Assembly (NCBI GenBank): GCA_900074725.1
Contig: LT598455.1
Location: forward strand, 559,802-623,801
Source: Lachancea dasiensis
Taxonomy: Eukaryota; Ascomycota; Saccharomycetes; Saccharomycetales; Saccharomycetaceae
DNA: 64,000 bases
Reading direction: 5' to 3'
A model generated the notes under the pieces. That model was given only the letters and a program-made list of their open reading frames with translations. It ran no database searches and was not told the origin of the DNA. Of the stretch, positions 1 through 9,602 are shown one piece after another (within the stretch, counting starts at the first letter, position 1; each line of letters opens with the position of its first letter). The position numbers were made by a program, and so were the translations under genes.

Positions 1-565
1 TGTGGTGTTGATGGTCTTCTCTATGGATCTTCTTGAAGAATCGCTTCAGGTGTAACGCCTTCTTCTTCGGCCTCTCAGTAGCAAGCTTTGGGGGTGAAGG
101 ATGCTTTTGTCTCTCCTCTATCTCGTGTTGCAATGCTTGTGATGGATGTATATGTGAGCCGGGCGAAGGAGTGGCCTCGATCAGACGCGTTTGTGAAGAT
201 TGTGTAGAGGCCGCAGCACTTCCTAAGCGAAACTTGCCGGAGCTGTTGTAGTTATTCGTATTCTGCAAATTGTTGCCTTCTATGTGATTCGCATGAGAAC
301 AATCCACCGTAGAAGCCGCAGACCGCGATCGAGAATTGGACTCGTGAGACCTTGAGCTCGAATTGCTGTGACGTGGCGACAACAAAGACCCCAGAATCTC
401 CCTACCTGATTCATTATTGGAAGAATGGCTATTTCCGCGCAGCAACTTTCCTAGACCAAACCGTTTCTTGCCAAAGAACGGCAGAGACGAAGCTGAACCA
501 TTGGACTTGATAGATGCAACATCATTGCAGCTTTGAACGGAGTTCAGTGGTTCACTTTTCGGCAT
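1..565 (-). CDS. RTK1: RTK1-like protein kinase, N-terminal part (gene runs off the left edge)
   Basis: An open frame of 188 codons starts at ATG 565 and runs to the window edge, so only the N-terminal regulatory region is present and no kinase domain is seen. It is Ser/Asn-rich, has an early basic block (FFGKKRFGLGKLLRG) and ends in KKKALHLKRFFKKIHRED followed by a His-rich run. From memory, S. cerevisiae Rtk1 (YDL025C), a kinase of the NPR1/HAL5 family associated with ribosome biogenesis factors, has the same KKKSLRLTRFFKKIH plus His-rich block just before its kinase domain. Synteny agrees: YDL025C lies three genes from GPD1 (YDL022W), and here GPD lies on the same side. Another NPR1/HAL5-family member (HRK1, SAT4) is the alternative. 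The family is fairly secure; the catalytic part must be checked outside the window. Confidence 0.72.
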   Translation of the reverse strand, partial: MPKSEPLNSVQSCNDVASIKSNGSASSLPFFGKKRFGLGKLLRGNSHSSNNESGREILGSLLSPRHSNSSSRSHESNSRSRSAASTVDCSHANHIEGNNLQNTNNYNSSGKFRLGSAAASTQSSQTRLIEATPSPGSHIHPSQALQHEIEERQKHPSPPKLATERPKKKALHLKRFFKKIHREDHQHH

Positions 566-2890
566 ACTGATGTCCTAAAAAGCTGTTAGCCCAAAGCAAA
601 GGACTCTACCCTAAACCAATTTCCAACTCTGTTCTGCAGTGGAAAATGCGGTTTAAGGTTATTTTTCTATACAAATGCAGAGGAAGAGAAATGGTTAGTA
701 CCAAGCTGCACTAGACTTTACAGCACCGTGCCGGACTCTCTTGTGTGGTCTGTGTTAGCTTTGTAGGAACTTTCCCCCTTTTACTGAGTGAACTGACAAT
801 TACTTTGCCGTAATTATTGAATCATACCTACGTGTAGCGTGACTATGTTTTCTGTCATCGTAGTGTCACACTCATCAAAACGTTTGTTCGGCACAACCCT
901 CAGCTTGGTATCAACTAGATTGACTAGAGTATATTGAAACTCGGTAGAAGGTTTTCCATTTGTTCCGGAAGGGCGATTTGAGAAGAGCACATAAAATGAG
1001 TTGAGGTAAGTTCTGTTAGGGTTTTTTGTTTGAAAATAGATATTTGTTTAGATGGGCTCTGGAGTTCTGTAGTTGTATTACTGTCGGTTATAGCCCGAAA
1101 TTCACTTTCACTGCCGGCTTCAAGTACCAAATTGCATGAATGTAGACAAATATCATAACAGTATTGCATGAAGTGATGGTTTTGCGGTGACACAAATGAC
1201 AGATGAATATGAAAAGTCCTATTAAGAGGTCTGAGGAAACGGACGATGCTCCGGGTATAGTCTCTTGTATTGGCCAATGACTAATCTGCTGTATGATAGG
1301 TGATATTCTGGAGGCCCTGCTGGGAAATTTGCTTCTAGCTTAAATTCGAGTATAATACTGACTATTTATTCGGCTTATGGCTCTACGCATTGTCCAACTT
1401 CACCACAGAGAACTCGAGCCTCAATTATCCAATAACCATGTAATTAGAAGTTCTAGAGATAAATTAAGCAAAGTATCCAGCAAGTCTTCGAGTGGTGGTG
1501 CTTGCTCGCCTCAGTAGCAGCACAGTTGTAAATTGTAATAATGGGGCCCTACGTCTTAGGTCCAGTGAGGAATGTAGCACGAGCCAGAGGGAAGGATTCT
1601 CAATTATTTTGTAATGCCGTGGGACAGAAGAGGATTACGGGTAGCTATTTATATTTAGGTCTTGGCGCTGGAATGAATGGTAGGTATCTTCATCACTGGC
1701 AAGATTAAAAGGGAGGTTACACTGGACCCTGTCTTAACAAGAGAGGCACCACCTGTCTCAAAAACGCATGGTAATGCTTGATCACTTAATAAATATGTGG
1801 CTAACTCATTGCTCTGACTTTCGCATGTTCTTCAATATATTTTCAGTCTAGCAGATGATGAGGGTGTCCGACGATTGTGAACGCGAGGTGTTAAAGGTCC
1901 GACCACTACTTGCGACTGCGAAAACCAAAGCAGTTTTGTTACCGCTCCAGATACTGTAAAGTGAAGAGTTTGGCAGAGGAAGGCCCTCCGACGTAAAAAA
2001 AAAACAGCTGAGTCGTCTCAGGGTTCGCCAAGTTACGAAAAACAAGCATCTCTCAAGAGGTCCACGGTACTGTCAGACTTGCCGGGATTTGATCATGGAA
2101 CATCTAAGGCCGTCTTGATGAATCAGATTGCTGGAGCTTGCCAAATTAATATTCCTACAAACTTCCTGCGGCGATGATGCTTGGCCAAAGGCTCATTGAA
2201 GGTACAAGTGGTAGGATTTTCAGCAGAGGAAGCTTACAATACAATGTCTCCAGATGGGTTCGTGGTGGAAGAGGTCACGACGGAGAGGGCCATCGTAGAG
2301 GAAGTTCTGTAAGTGGTTGGGGCGATGGTGGTGACGATAGTCGCTGAGGTGGTGGTAGGAGCAGTTGTGGTGGGGACATCAGATCTTTTTGAGGTTCCAG
2401 TGCAAAGCCAGATTGCTCGCGGGAACTGGAAAAATAGCTCAATTTGGCCCTTTACTTTATTTAATGATGTTAAGAAAATTCTAATGCTGAAATAGTTAAT
2501 CCAAACTCGTTCTCAAGACTAGCGGCATTTATTACCGAAAGGTTTTGAGCAGCATCATCAACGTCTTGAAGATAGTGCTTGCTGTGCAACCTACCATTTC
2601 TCCATTCTAATTTTCAGTCAAACAGGACTGCAGTGGAACCTGAAATTTACAAAGCATTTTCTCTCATTACGTTTATTGTAAACGAGAAACCTGTTTGGAT
2701 GTTGATAATCGCCCGATATCTTGGTAGTCGGATTATATCCCTTAAGTACAGGTCAAGCAATCCGAAGATCTGTAGTGAATACTCAAGGCTTTCGAACAGA
2801 TATAATTGACAAAAGTGTTACGAGAAGTCCAATTATTTGCAATGAAGGCCGAGTATTTTGATCTGCTGGTAATTAACAAATTTTCTCTAG
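566..2890. other. Gene-poor spacer upstream of RTK1, downstream of MAM3
   Basis: About 2.3 kb without a convincing gene. Short frames (for example 924-1277 on the minus strand) have no recognisable motif. The only protein-like stretch is a Thr/Ser-rich open frame without a start codon at 2234-2512 on the minus strand, listed separately. In S. cerevisiae the acid phosphatase DIA3 and YDL023C occupy the corresponding place next to RTK1; I see no trace of either. Confidence 0.6.
2234..2512 (-). pseudogene. Possible relic of a Ser/Thr-rich cell-wall protein
   Basis: The minus strand is open for about 90 codons but has no upstream ATG. Its second half reads VPTTTAPTTTSATIVTTIAP and then a Ser/Thr-rich tail ending at a stop at 2234-2236. 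Thr/Ser-Pro-rich composition like this is typical of O-mannosylated cell-wall and flocculin-type proteins. There is no signal peptide and no GPI attachment tail, so if it ever was a gene only a fragment remains. Low-complexity GGT/GTG-rich DNA can give such a frame by chance, and I consider that equally likely. Confidence 0.18.
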
Positions 2891-5014
2891 TTATCTTGAT
2901 GAGGTATTTTTCAAAGAATAAACGTCTTGAGTGTTCAACGCATCTGAGTTGACTCTCTCTGATGATGCAGAGTTTTGTGTGGAGCGTCCTCGAAGGCTAG
3001 AGTTGCTACCACCAACGCTCGATGGTCGGAACAGACTGAAGATACTTCCGCGGCGGCTCTTCGGTGGCCTTTTGGGCGACGGCTGATGCATTTCATCATA
3101 GTCTTCATCTTCGCTGTTGCCGGTATGTAGCTCATGAACGTTGTGTGCCTCATCGAATACCACGTCTTGCGACTCGTCCCAGTTTTGCGCTGGAGCGATA
3201 ATTGTTTTAGGTACGCCCTTAACAGTCACTACGCTCTCTACGATGCCTTTAATGCTAGTGCGATAGGATGACGAGATCATTTGGGTATCTGAGGGGGTCT
3301 CGCTAAGTCGTTGTTCGAAGCTGGAGAACGATTGGCTTGGTTTTACATGAATTTCCGAAGAACCCGGAATGTTCTGAGCCGAAGTGGGCGAAGTGGGGGA
3401 TTGTTGCTTCGAAGTTACCACCTGGGTTCTTTCACCCGTATCAAGAGTATGCTGAACTGCTTTTTTCGAAGCCTGCAGGTGCTCCTGTAATAATGGTGAG
3501 CTCTCTTGTTTATCAAAATCACCGTCTCTATCCTCGCTTGGGGAGTGGGCTACAGGCCTGGTAGTTGTGGCATCGGGGGACAATGTTGTCCCGCCATAAC
3601 CTGGAGATGCTCCTCTGTTATTAGTGAGTGGCTCTGGAGTATTGTCAGGTTGTCTCTTAACTTTCACGAAGGGATTTTGGACCTCCAAGGGATTTGAGGC
3701 AAGGTTGAAGGGGACCACAGCAGATAACTGTGCAGGAGGCTTTGAGGTAGGTGAGCCTTTGAGAAGGGGCAAACTTTCCTCTGTAATGTCAACGGAGTTA
3801 CGTTGTGAATTCTTGTACAGAGAATGCAGATATGAAGTAATGTGACGCTTGGATAATGGTCCTGGTTGCTCACGCATAATTCGCTGGTGAATATCAACAA
3901 AAACATCAGACTCGTCAACAATTTCTTCTCCAATCAATTCCTCGATAACATCTTCTAATGTCAGTACACCCAATGCACCTGCGGAGCTTCCCGGTTCCTT
4001 GGAGACCACACACATATGCGATTTGCCCTCCTGGAAATAGTTTAGAATGTTAAGACAAGACGTTCTAGGGGAAGTTTCAGGCAATGTGGCTAAGGGGAAA
4101 TGGGAAACAGGCAAGCAATCGTCCGGATCATAGGAAATGAGTACACGGACCAACAACATTCCAATAAAGTTGTTGGTTTCGCCAGGTAAATGAATAGGAA
4201 TGCGGGAAAATCCAGAGTTGAAAATTTCAGCCACAGTCTTCTCATTTAAAACAGCATCCGCACTCATGGTAAAGACGTTGACTATAGGTGTCATAATTTC
4301 ACAGACTTTCTTCTCTTTGAGGTCCAAGACGGCAGATATGATTGTGACTTCATCTTTGGTCAATCTTTCCACACCCATCGTGCGGTGTAGTGTTACCAGA
4401 GTCTTGAGGCCCGACTTCTTGTACATGGTGCCGTGATCCTCACCCAAAATACGGTCAAGTAGTAAAGCGACGGGATAGGCCACAGGGTACATTAAATACA
4501 TGAGCAGCTCGACAAAGGGACAGAAAAAAGCTCCAATTTCCAAACCGTAGCGAACGCAGACGGACTGAGGAATGACCTCGCCAAATATAACAATCAGGAT
4601 AGTACTGAAAACAATTGCCTGCCAGCCTCCACCAAGAATTCTGTCCAACACGATAGGCAGCGTTTCATTGGTAATCACATTGGACAACAACAAGGTCACC
4701 AAAACCCAATGTTTGCCCTTGGAAATCAGTTTTAAAACTCTGAGAGCCGCTTTTTGTTCCTGTTGAGATCCGGACGTGCTGATAACCTTTAGGTAAACCT
4801 CGTCTTGGCCCATCAAACCCAGGGTCAGGCCAGCAAATACACCACCTAACAAAACGAGCAGAACTGAAATGCTCAGAAAGGTGACAAAATCTGCTTCTTC
4901 CGCAGCTTCGCTCCGAGCGGCGATGGGCACCAACGGGTGGCCCTGGATGGCATGAATGAGAGAGAAGAGCCAAACTCCCCTTCGTACACTGAAAAGAGCC
5001 CCTTGGCTATTCAT
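2891..5014 (-). CDS. MAM3: Mam3-like CNNM/CorC-type vacuolar membrane protein
   Basis: The 707-residue product matches the length of S. cerevisiae Mam3 (YOL060C, 706 aa), a vacuolar membrane protein needed for normal mitochondrial shape and metal sensitivity. The N terminus has a hydrophobic leader, then a DUF21/CNNM transmembrane module with about four hydrophobic helices between residues 45 and 190 (first helix 45-67, followed by GLTLGLMGQDEVYLK). A pair of CBS domains follows at about 230-370 (VCEIMTPIVNVFTMSAD, then VLTLEDVIEELIGEEIVDE). The remainder, about 390-707, is a hydrophilic Ser/Pro-rich cytoplasmic tail. The order MAM3 then GPD matches YOL060C-YOL059W, except that a nitrilase gene lies between them here. 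The start is the first ATG, at 5014. Identity is secure. Confidence 0.95.
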   Translation of the reverse strand: MNSQGALFSVRRGVWLFSLIHAIQGHPLVPIAARSEAAEEADFVTFLSISVLLVLLGGVFAGLTLGLMGQDEVYLKVISTSGSQQEQKAALRVLKLISKGKHWVLVTLLLSNVITNETLPIVLDRILGGGWQAIVFSTILIVIFGEVIPQSVCVRYGLEIGAFFCPFVELLMYLMYPVAYPVALLLDRILGEDHGTMYKKSGLKTLVTLHRTMGVERLTKDEVTIISAVLDLKEKKVCEIMTPIVNVFTMSADAVLNEKTVAEIFNSGFSRIPIHLPGETNNFIGMLLVRVLISYDPDDCLPVSHFPLATLPETSPRTSCLNILNYFQEGKSHMCVVSKEPGSSAGALGVLTLEDVIEELIGEEIVDESDVFVDIHQRIMREQPGPLSKRHITSYLHSLYKNSQRNSVDITEESLPLLKGSPTSKPPAQLSAVVPFNLASNPLEVQNPFVKVKRQPDNTPEPLTNNRGASPGYGGTTLSPDATTTRPVAHSPSEDRDGDFDKQESSPLLQEHLQASKKAVQHTLDTGERTQVVTSKQQSPTSPTSAQNIPGSSEIHVKPSQSFSSFEQRLSETPSDTQMISSSYRTSIKGIVESVVTVKGVPKTIIAPAQNWDESQDVVFDEAHNVHELHTGNSEDEDYDEMHQPSPKRPPKSRRGSIFSLFRPSSVGGSNSSLRGRSTQNSASSERVNSDALNTQDVYSLKNTSSR

Positions 5015-6655
5015 ACGACGTGGTTGGTACTAAACGGCGCTTACAGTCAGGGCTACAGAAGAGACATCTGGCAATAAACGGAAATTATAGGTTGTGGTGA
5101 AGTGTTCTCGTAGTAGACGATATTCGAGTTCATAGTCAATCTAAGGCAACTGCGAGTCGTCACTGAAGTACACACACGCAAAGCGTGCACGATAATGCAA
5201 CGCGGTATCAATACCAATCAATTTGTACTCTTTCAGTGAGATGAAGCTAGGATAAAAAGTTGGTCGATGAATGAGATAAATGCCGCAAAAAATATGATGT
5301 TTTTATACGGTATTCTAGAGGGTCAAACTATTACAAGGAGCATAGTGAAATGGTCTGGAGTCTACGATATATATGGTCTTTGAGAGTGCTTGAAATGCTC
5401 GAGTGCTGCCTCTGCAGGAAACTGCACAAACCGCTCGACCTTTTTCGTATTTGATGAGAGATGAAGGCTGTCGCATCTGCTTAACGGGTGCTGTGAGCTC
5501 AGAGGACCCGACTATACCAGCGCTAAAGGCGTTTTAGCTTATATTTTGTATTGTGTTCCGCCTTAGTCTCTTGTTGTAGTTTCGGTCTCTAATAATTAAA
5601 GCGAGTCAGCGCCGTTGTTCGATGACTTGCTCAAAACTTGGCTCAGTTCTTGGAGCGGATCAGAATCAGTACTAGATAAGTTGCTAACCTGTTAGTTCAA
5701 ATTTCAAGATGAACATCATATTTTCTAAAGGTATGAACAGGGATTCGAAAGTATACATTTTCTTTTGGTGAAAACTCTACCCATAAGCCAAACCCCCCTA
5801 TGGGAACTGTAGCCGGTATCTTAGAAGACATTGGAAGTGACTTTCTAAGAGCAGTTGAGCCTTGCTTACTCTAGTATCTAAAAAAGGGTATTCTCAAGGC
5901 AATCACTATCCTTCTGGATTTAATTAATCTTCATTAACCTTTATCCACTGACAACGCAACCCATTATCGCTTCTTACTTCTCACTAATTGAACGTTATGC
6001 TGGTGTCCGAGACTGATAATTTCGATGCCATTTAAACGTACTTGGATCACTGTCGCTAGCAGTACAAAGAGTATTTACTTCTCATTCTGTAATCGTTGAG
6101 GAATAACCAGTATCATTTGTTACCAAAGGGGTTTTTCAAATTCACCTCCTCACATCTTATGCATGCCTCAGATACGCTTATGTGTTGATTAATGAAAGCA
6201 CGCAGCTCGACGCTGTCCTCAGAGCACGAGATTACGACACAATTCTAAAGAATTAGAGTAGTGAAGAAAGATTTGAAGAGTGTCTACTCTGAATCCCAAA
6301 CTTGGTATTGGAGGTATTTGAGGTACTTGAGGAAGTTTTCTACCTGTGATTTTCTTTATTTACATTTCCTTGCCTTAACTTTAGCGTGTCACAACGATAT
6401 ACTAAAAACATGTTAAAACATCACAAATATAAAATAAACAAAGATTTCAAAATAGCTACTTCGTGCTACTTGCAACCCGTTCGGAATCTGTTTTCTAAGA
6501 TTCTTTGAAATTGCTGTATAAACCTTGGTGTCAGTAACACAGGATTCGGAGGGAGCAAATAGTTTTACAGAGGGATATATATGCTTGCAGAGTGAATGGG
6601 TCCCATTCACCTGGTATTGTTCCAAATATGCCAACTCAACTTATATAATAATCTC
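5015..6655. other. Intergenic region upstream of MAM3
   Basis: About 1.6 kb between the MAM3 start and the NIT1 stop. I found no ORF with recognisable content and no tRNA. A run at 5730-5745 on the minus strand resembles a tRNA T-arm (TTCGAATCC) but has no matching A box or stems. It presumably holds the MAM3 promoter. Confidence 0.55.
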
Positions 6656-7621
6656 CTATTCAAAGACCGTTTCGCGGCTTTTCTCGTTAACTGTTAGCTG
6701 AAATACGTCGCCTCTTGAGTAGTGGCCCGTGGGATCGAAATCGAACCGAGATTCGATGATCAAATTTGTATCAATTTCGGCCGTGACAAGACCCTCTTTG
6801 CCCAACAAGGGACCGGCAATAATCTCACCGTAGGGGTCAACTATAACGCTTCCACCATTAATTAAGTTTTCCTGACCATCTCCGGGTGCGCCAGGCAGCC
6901 TACGTGTTCCCTGTTCGTCGATAACCTCACCAAGCCCCATGACGGTAGCATTGGGCATGAACTGCACTGCACTTACGACGAAGAGGCGACCCTCGTATCC
7001 GATATTTTGCATGATGGTCCTCCAAATGGGACGTTGGTCCACCGTTGGCGCGCACCACACCTCAACTCCTTTTGCATACATAGCGTATCTCATCAGAGGC
7101 ATCATGTTTTCCCAGCAGATTGCACCCCCTAGCTTGCCTACGGCCGAGTCCACTACGGGGAGCGTAGAGCCGTCACCCTGGCCCCAAACCAATCGTTCGC
7201 TGGCGGTGGGCATGAGCTTGCGGTGTTTCCCAACCAGTCCTTGGATAGGGTCGATATAAAGCATTGAACAATACAGAGTTGTCCTATCGCGCTCAATGCA
7301 TCCGCATACAATCGAAGCACCAGTGTTTTTAGACAGCTTACAGAGCTGGGCCACCTCTGGATAAGTATCCCCACTGCCCACTTCGATGGCTTGTTGAAAA
7401 TACCTGCGAAACTCTTCTTTTCCAGACTGCAGTCTATATCCGAGATAAGTGTCAAAGTTGGAGCCTTTAGGATACCCTCCTAGGGTTGCCTCCGGGATGA
7501 CTACCAGGCTCGCCCCGGATCTTATGATTTCGGCTTCGTAAGAGAGAATATTTCTCAGCGTGGCTTCCGTCCCATCGGGGCTCGAACCGACCTGTAATGC
7601 CGCAATGACCTTCTTCGCCAT
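6656..7621 (-). CDS. NIT1: Nitrilase (Nit1 type), intact
   Basis: The product is a 321-residue carbon-nitrogen hydrolase that would cleave nitriles to acid and ammonia. The Glu-Lys-Cys triad is complete: E44 in [14 protein letters not shown]135 in GKHRKLMPT and C169 in [11 protein letters not shown]. The sequence is very close to yeast Nit1 along its whole length. The frame stays open upstream, but the family start [10 protein letters not shown] corresponds to ATG 7621, so I use that. In S. cerevisiae S288C this gene is subtelomeric and split into YIL164C/YIL165C; here it is whole and sits between MAM3 and GPD inside conserved synteny. It is divergent from GPD across a spacer of nearly 2 kb. 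The natural substrate in yeasts is not known to me. Confidence 0.95.
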   Translation of the reverse strand: MAKKVIAALQVGSSPDGTEATLRNILSYEAEIIRSGASLVVIPEATLGGYPKGSNFDTYLGYRLQSGKEEFRRYFQQAIEVGSGDTYPEVAQLCKLSKNTGASIVCGCIERDRTTLYCSMLYIDPIQGLVGKHRKLMPTASERLVWGQGDGSTLPVVDSAVGKLGGAICWENMMPLMRYAMYAKGVEVWCAPTVDQRPIWRTIMQNIGYEGRLFVVSAVQFMPNATVMGLGEVIDEQGTRRLPGAPGDGQENLINGGSVIVDPYGEIIAGPLLGKEGLVTAEIDTNLIIESRFDFDPTGHYSRGDVFQLTVNEKSRETVFE

Positions 7622-8873
7622 TGGTAAGAGTGCGCTGCCAATTCTGCAAGCTTTCACGAATATCGGAGTACTTTCAAGTTCACACACTCGGTCTCCTGAT
7701 CAAAGATGGTCAATTTAATATGATTTAATATGCTTTTTGTAGCAGAGGAGTTGTGAGTCAGAGAGGCGACAGCGGTGGTGAATGACAACTCAAAGGTTGA
7801 AGTCGGATGAGTAGCTCGAGCAATTGTTTTTATTACCAGCTACAGGTGGTATTTTTCGTTACGAGCTAGTAGCTCCCAAAGTGATCATCAGTCTCCTCCA
7901 CCAAAGACGTTGGGCGTCATGACATACTCACCCAGTCGACATAAGAGACTGTGATTATGCGGGTACACAGCCTATTTGGTAGCAGAAGTGAGTCTGAATT
8001 GTGCTCCGCTGCTTTTTCGTTTTCGTCTCGTCACAGGCCCTAGAAATGAGCAAGCAGCGTGAGTCGTAGTCAGCGCCTCATACAAAGAGAAGTACGCAAT
8101 GATTCGTAGCTGAAGATTTTGGCTCACTACTCGAACTACCGGTAGACTTCACCACGCAGGCTGGGCTGGGGCGACTGCTCCCTAACCATCAAGAGCGAGA
8201 CAACTAATGCTCGCGTCGCAACTATCACGGGAGCCAGTTCCAATCGATCAGGATCCTATGTCCATCATAGATCCAGGCCACCAACAGAGGTCTTCTCTGA
8301 TCTTGTAAGAGGTCTTCTAAATACTACTACTCCAGTGCATCCGGCGTATACTAATGCACTCACGTGACATATATGCTACAATAAAATAGTATTACTGGCA
8401 CCTTTTCTTCAGGTGCTCCAACCTCTTCTTCTTGTGTTCAAACAAAACACCTTCCAGGTTGCTCTGCTCGATCTAATGGATCAAACAGATCTGGAAACCC
8501 TAGCAATGCTTCCCGCACGTCGAAACGTTAAACATAACCCGGTTTTCCGCGGGCTGTCAGCTGCACAGAGAGATACCGATTTCTCGCTTACCCGACAAAG
8601 CTCTGGAGCTACTCGTACTGACCTGCTGAGTGAGAACAATCAAATCTACCATACTCTCTACCCGATCCGCCTTTCCCTGTTCGAAACTATTTAGCCGCCC
8701 AGCCTCTTGCGCCCTTGCACCCAAGCACCCAAACACCTGCCAGAGCGACCCTTTCACGCTGCTTTCTGGTCCTTTCTAGGGAACAATCGACAGTTGTTCC
8801 CCGTGACGGTACCGCCGTGGCGTGCGTGCCGCGCCAACGGACAAGACGCCCCTTTGACCGTGGGTCTCGTGGC

Positions 8874-9082
8874 TTGACCCACCATTTGACCCAGAGGGTC
8901 AGGCCACTTTGGTCACTGACAACGAAATGGCCATGTGCCTTCCCTGTTCCTGCTGGGGTTTCTGACGCGGGAATATTTTGACCCAAGGTCTGTCCCTATT
9001 TAAGACTTTGACCCAAGAGCTGACCCAGAATTTGGCCCATATATCGTGACCTACCAGTCCCACCACTTCCGTTTTTGACCCA
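8874..9082 (+). repeat. Array of TTGACCCA motifs upstream of GPD
   Basis: The exact 8-mer TTGACCCA occurs at 8874-8881, 8886-8893, 8978-8985, 9008-9015 and 9075-9082, with a variant CTGACCCA at 9020-9027 and TTTGGCCCA just after it. All are in the same orientation. I do not recognise the motif as a known yeast factor site. It is a good candidate for a clustered transcription-factor binding element. Confidence 0.6.
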
Positions 9083-9389
9083 CAAGTCTCCCGCTACACA
9101 GCACCATAATGTCCCAGGCTCGCAAGCTGCCGCTGCCTACTCACGGATGCCCGTTTAGCTTCCTCACATTGCCCCCGGCCCTGACTAGCGGTGCTACAGT
9201 TAGCGGATGGACCGCCTACAGCGACCAACAGCTACAATACTGGTGATGATGATGTTGTTGTTGACAATCAGCAACTACTGCCGTTATTGTCAAACAGGTT
9301 ATGTGTGGCAAAAGCGTGCGCACAGCGGATGATTTTGTTTGAGAAGTTTCTTGTTTCTTCTACACGTAAGTGGTTCCGGTACGGGCAAT

Positions 9390-9394
9390 AGGGG
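9390..9394 (+). promoter_or_regulatory. STRE (AGGGG) in the GPD promoter
   Basis: AGGGG, the Msn2/Msn4 stress-response core, lies about 60 bases upstream of the TATA box; a second copy is at 9483-9487, downstream of it. GPD1 in S. cerevisiae is induced by Msn2/4 and Hot1 under osmotic stress, so the first copy is plausible. A 5-base motif alone is weak evidence. Confidence 0.4.
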
Positions 9395-9451
9395 TGGGAG
9401 AAAGGTCTGGCGCAGCAAAACTGTAAGGCCGGAAGAGCAGCGGGCGAAAAG

Positions 9452-9459
9452 TATAAAAG
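9452..9459 (+). promoter_or_regulatory. TATA box of GPD
   Basis: TATAAAAG lies about 150 bases upstream of the GPD ATG, a normal distance for a strong, inducible yeast promoter with a transcript starting in the A-rich stretch after 9500. Confidence 0.65.
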
Positions 9460-9602
9460 GGATGAGAAGTGGCCACATTGATAGGGGACAATTGGTGATC
9501 TAGCTTAGTTATTACTTTGTTAGAACAAGATCCAAGTTTAAGAGAAACAAAGAGTTTTTCATACACTAGAGACACAGACTCGACTTTTCAATCACACACA
9601 CA

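Larger units (their letters stand above)
7622..9602. promoter_or_regulatory. Divergent NIT1/GPD promoter region
   Basis: Nearly 2 kb between two divergent genes, with a visibly GC-richer part at about 8700-9250. It contains the TTGACCCA array (8874-9082), an E-box TCACGTGA near 8362, two AGGGG stress elements and a TATA box ahead of GPD. Several short frames occur, including a 45-codon one at 9109-9246, but none resembles a known protein. The length and motif density suggest a heavily regulated GPD promoter, which fits an osmoregulated gene. Confidence 0.6.

Noticed and set aside
924-1277. 117-codon minus-strand frame
   Set aside because: No motif, signal or synteny partner; similar lengths arise by chance in this window.
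5728-5815. Minus-strand TTCGAATCC with a D-arm-like GGCTTATGGGTAGAG upstream
   Set aside because: No acceptor or anticodon stem forms; the two boxes look coincidental.
9109-9246. 45-codon frame in the GPD promoter
   Set aside because: Lies upstream of the TATA box, so it is not in the GPD leader; no resemblance to a known peptide.
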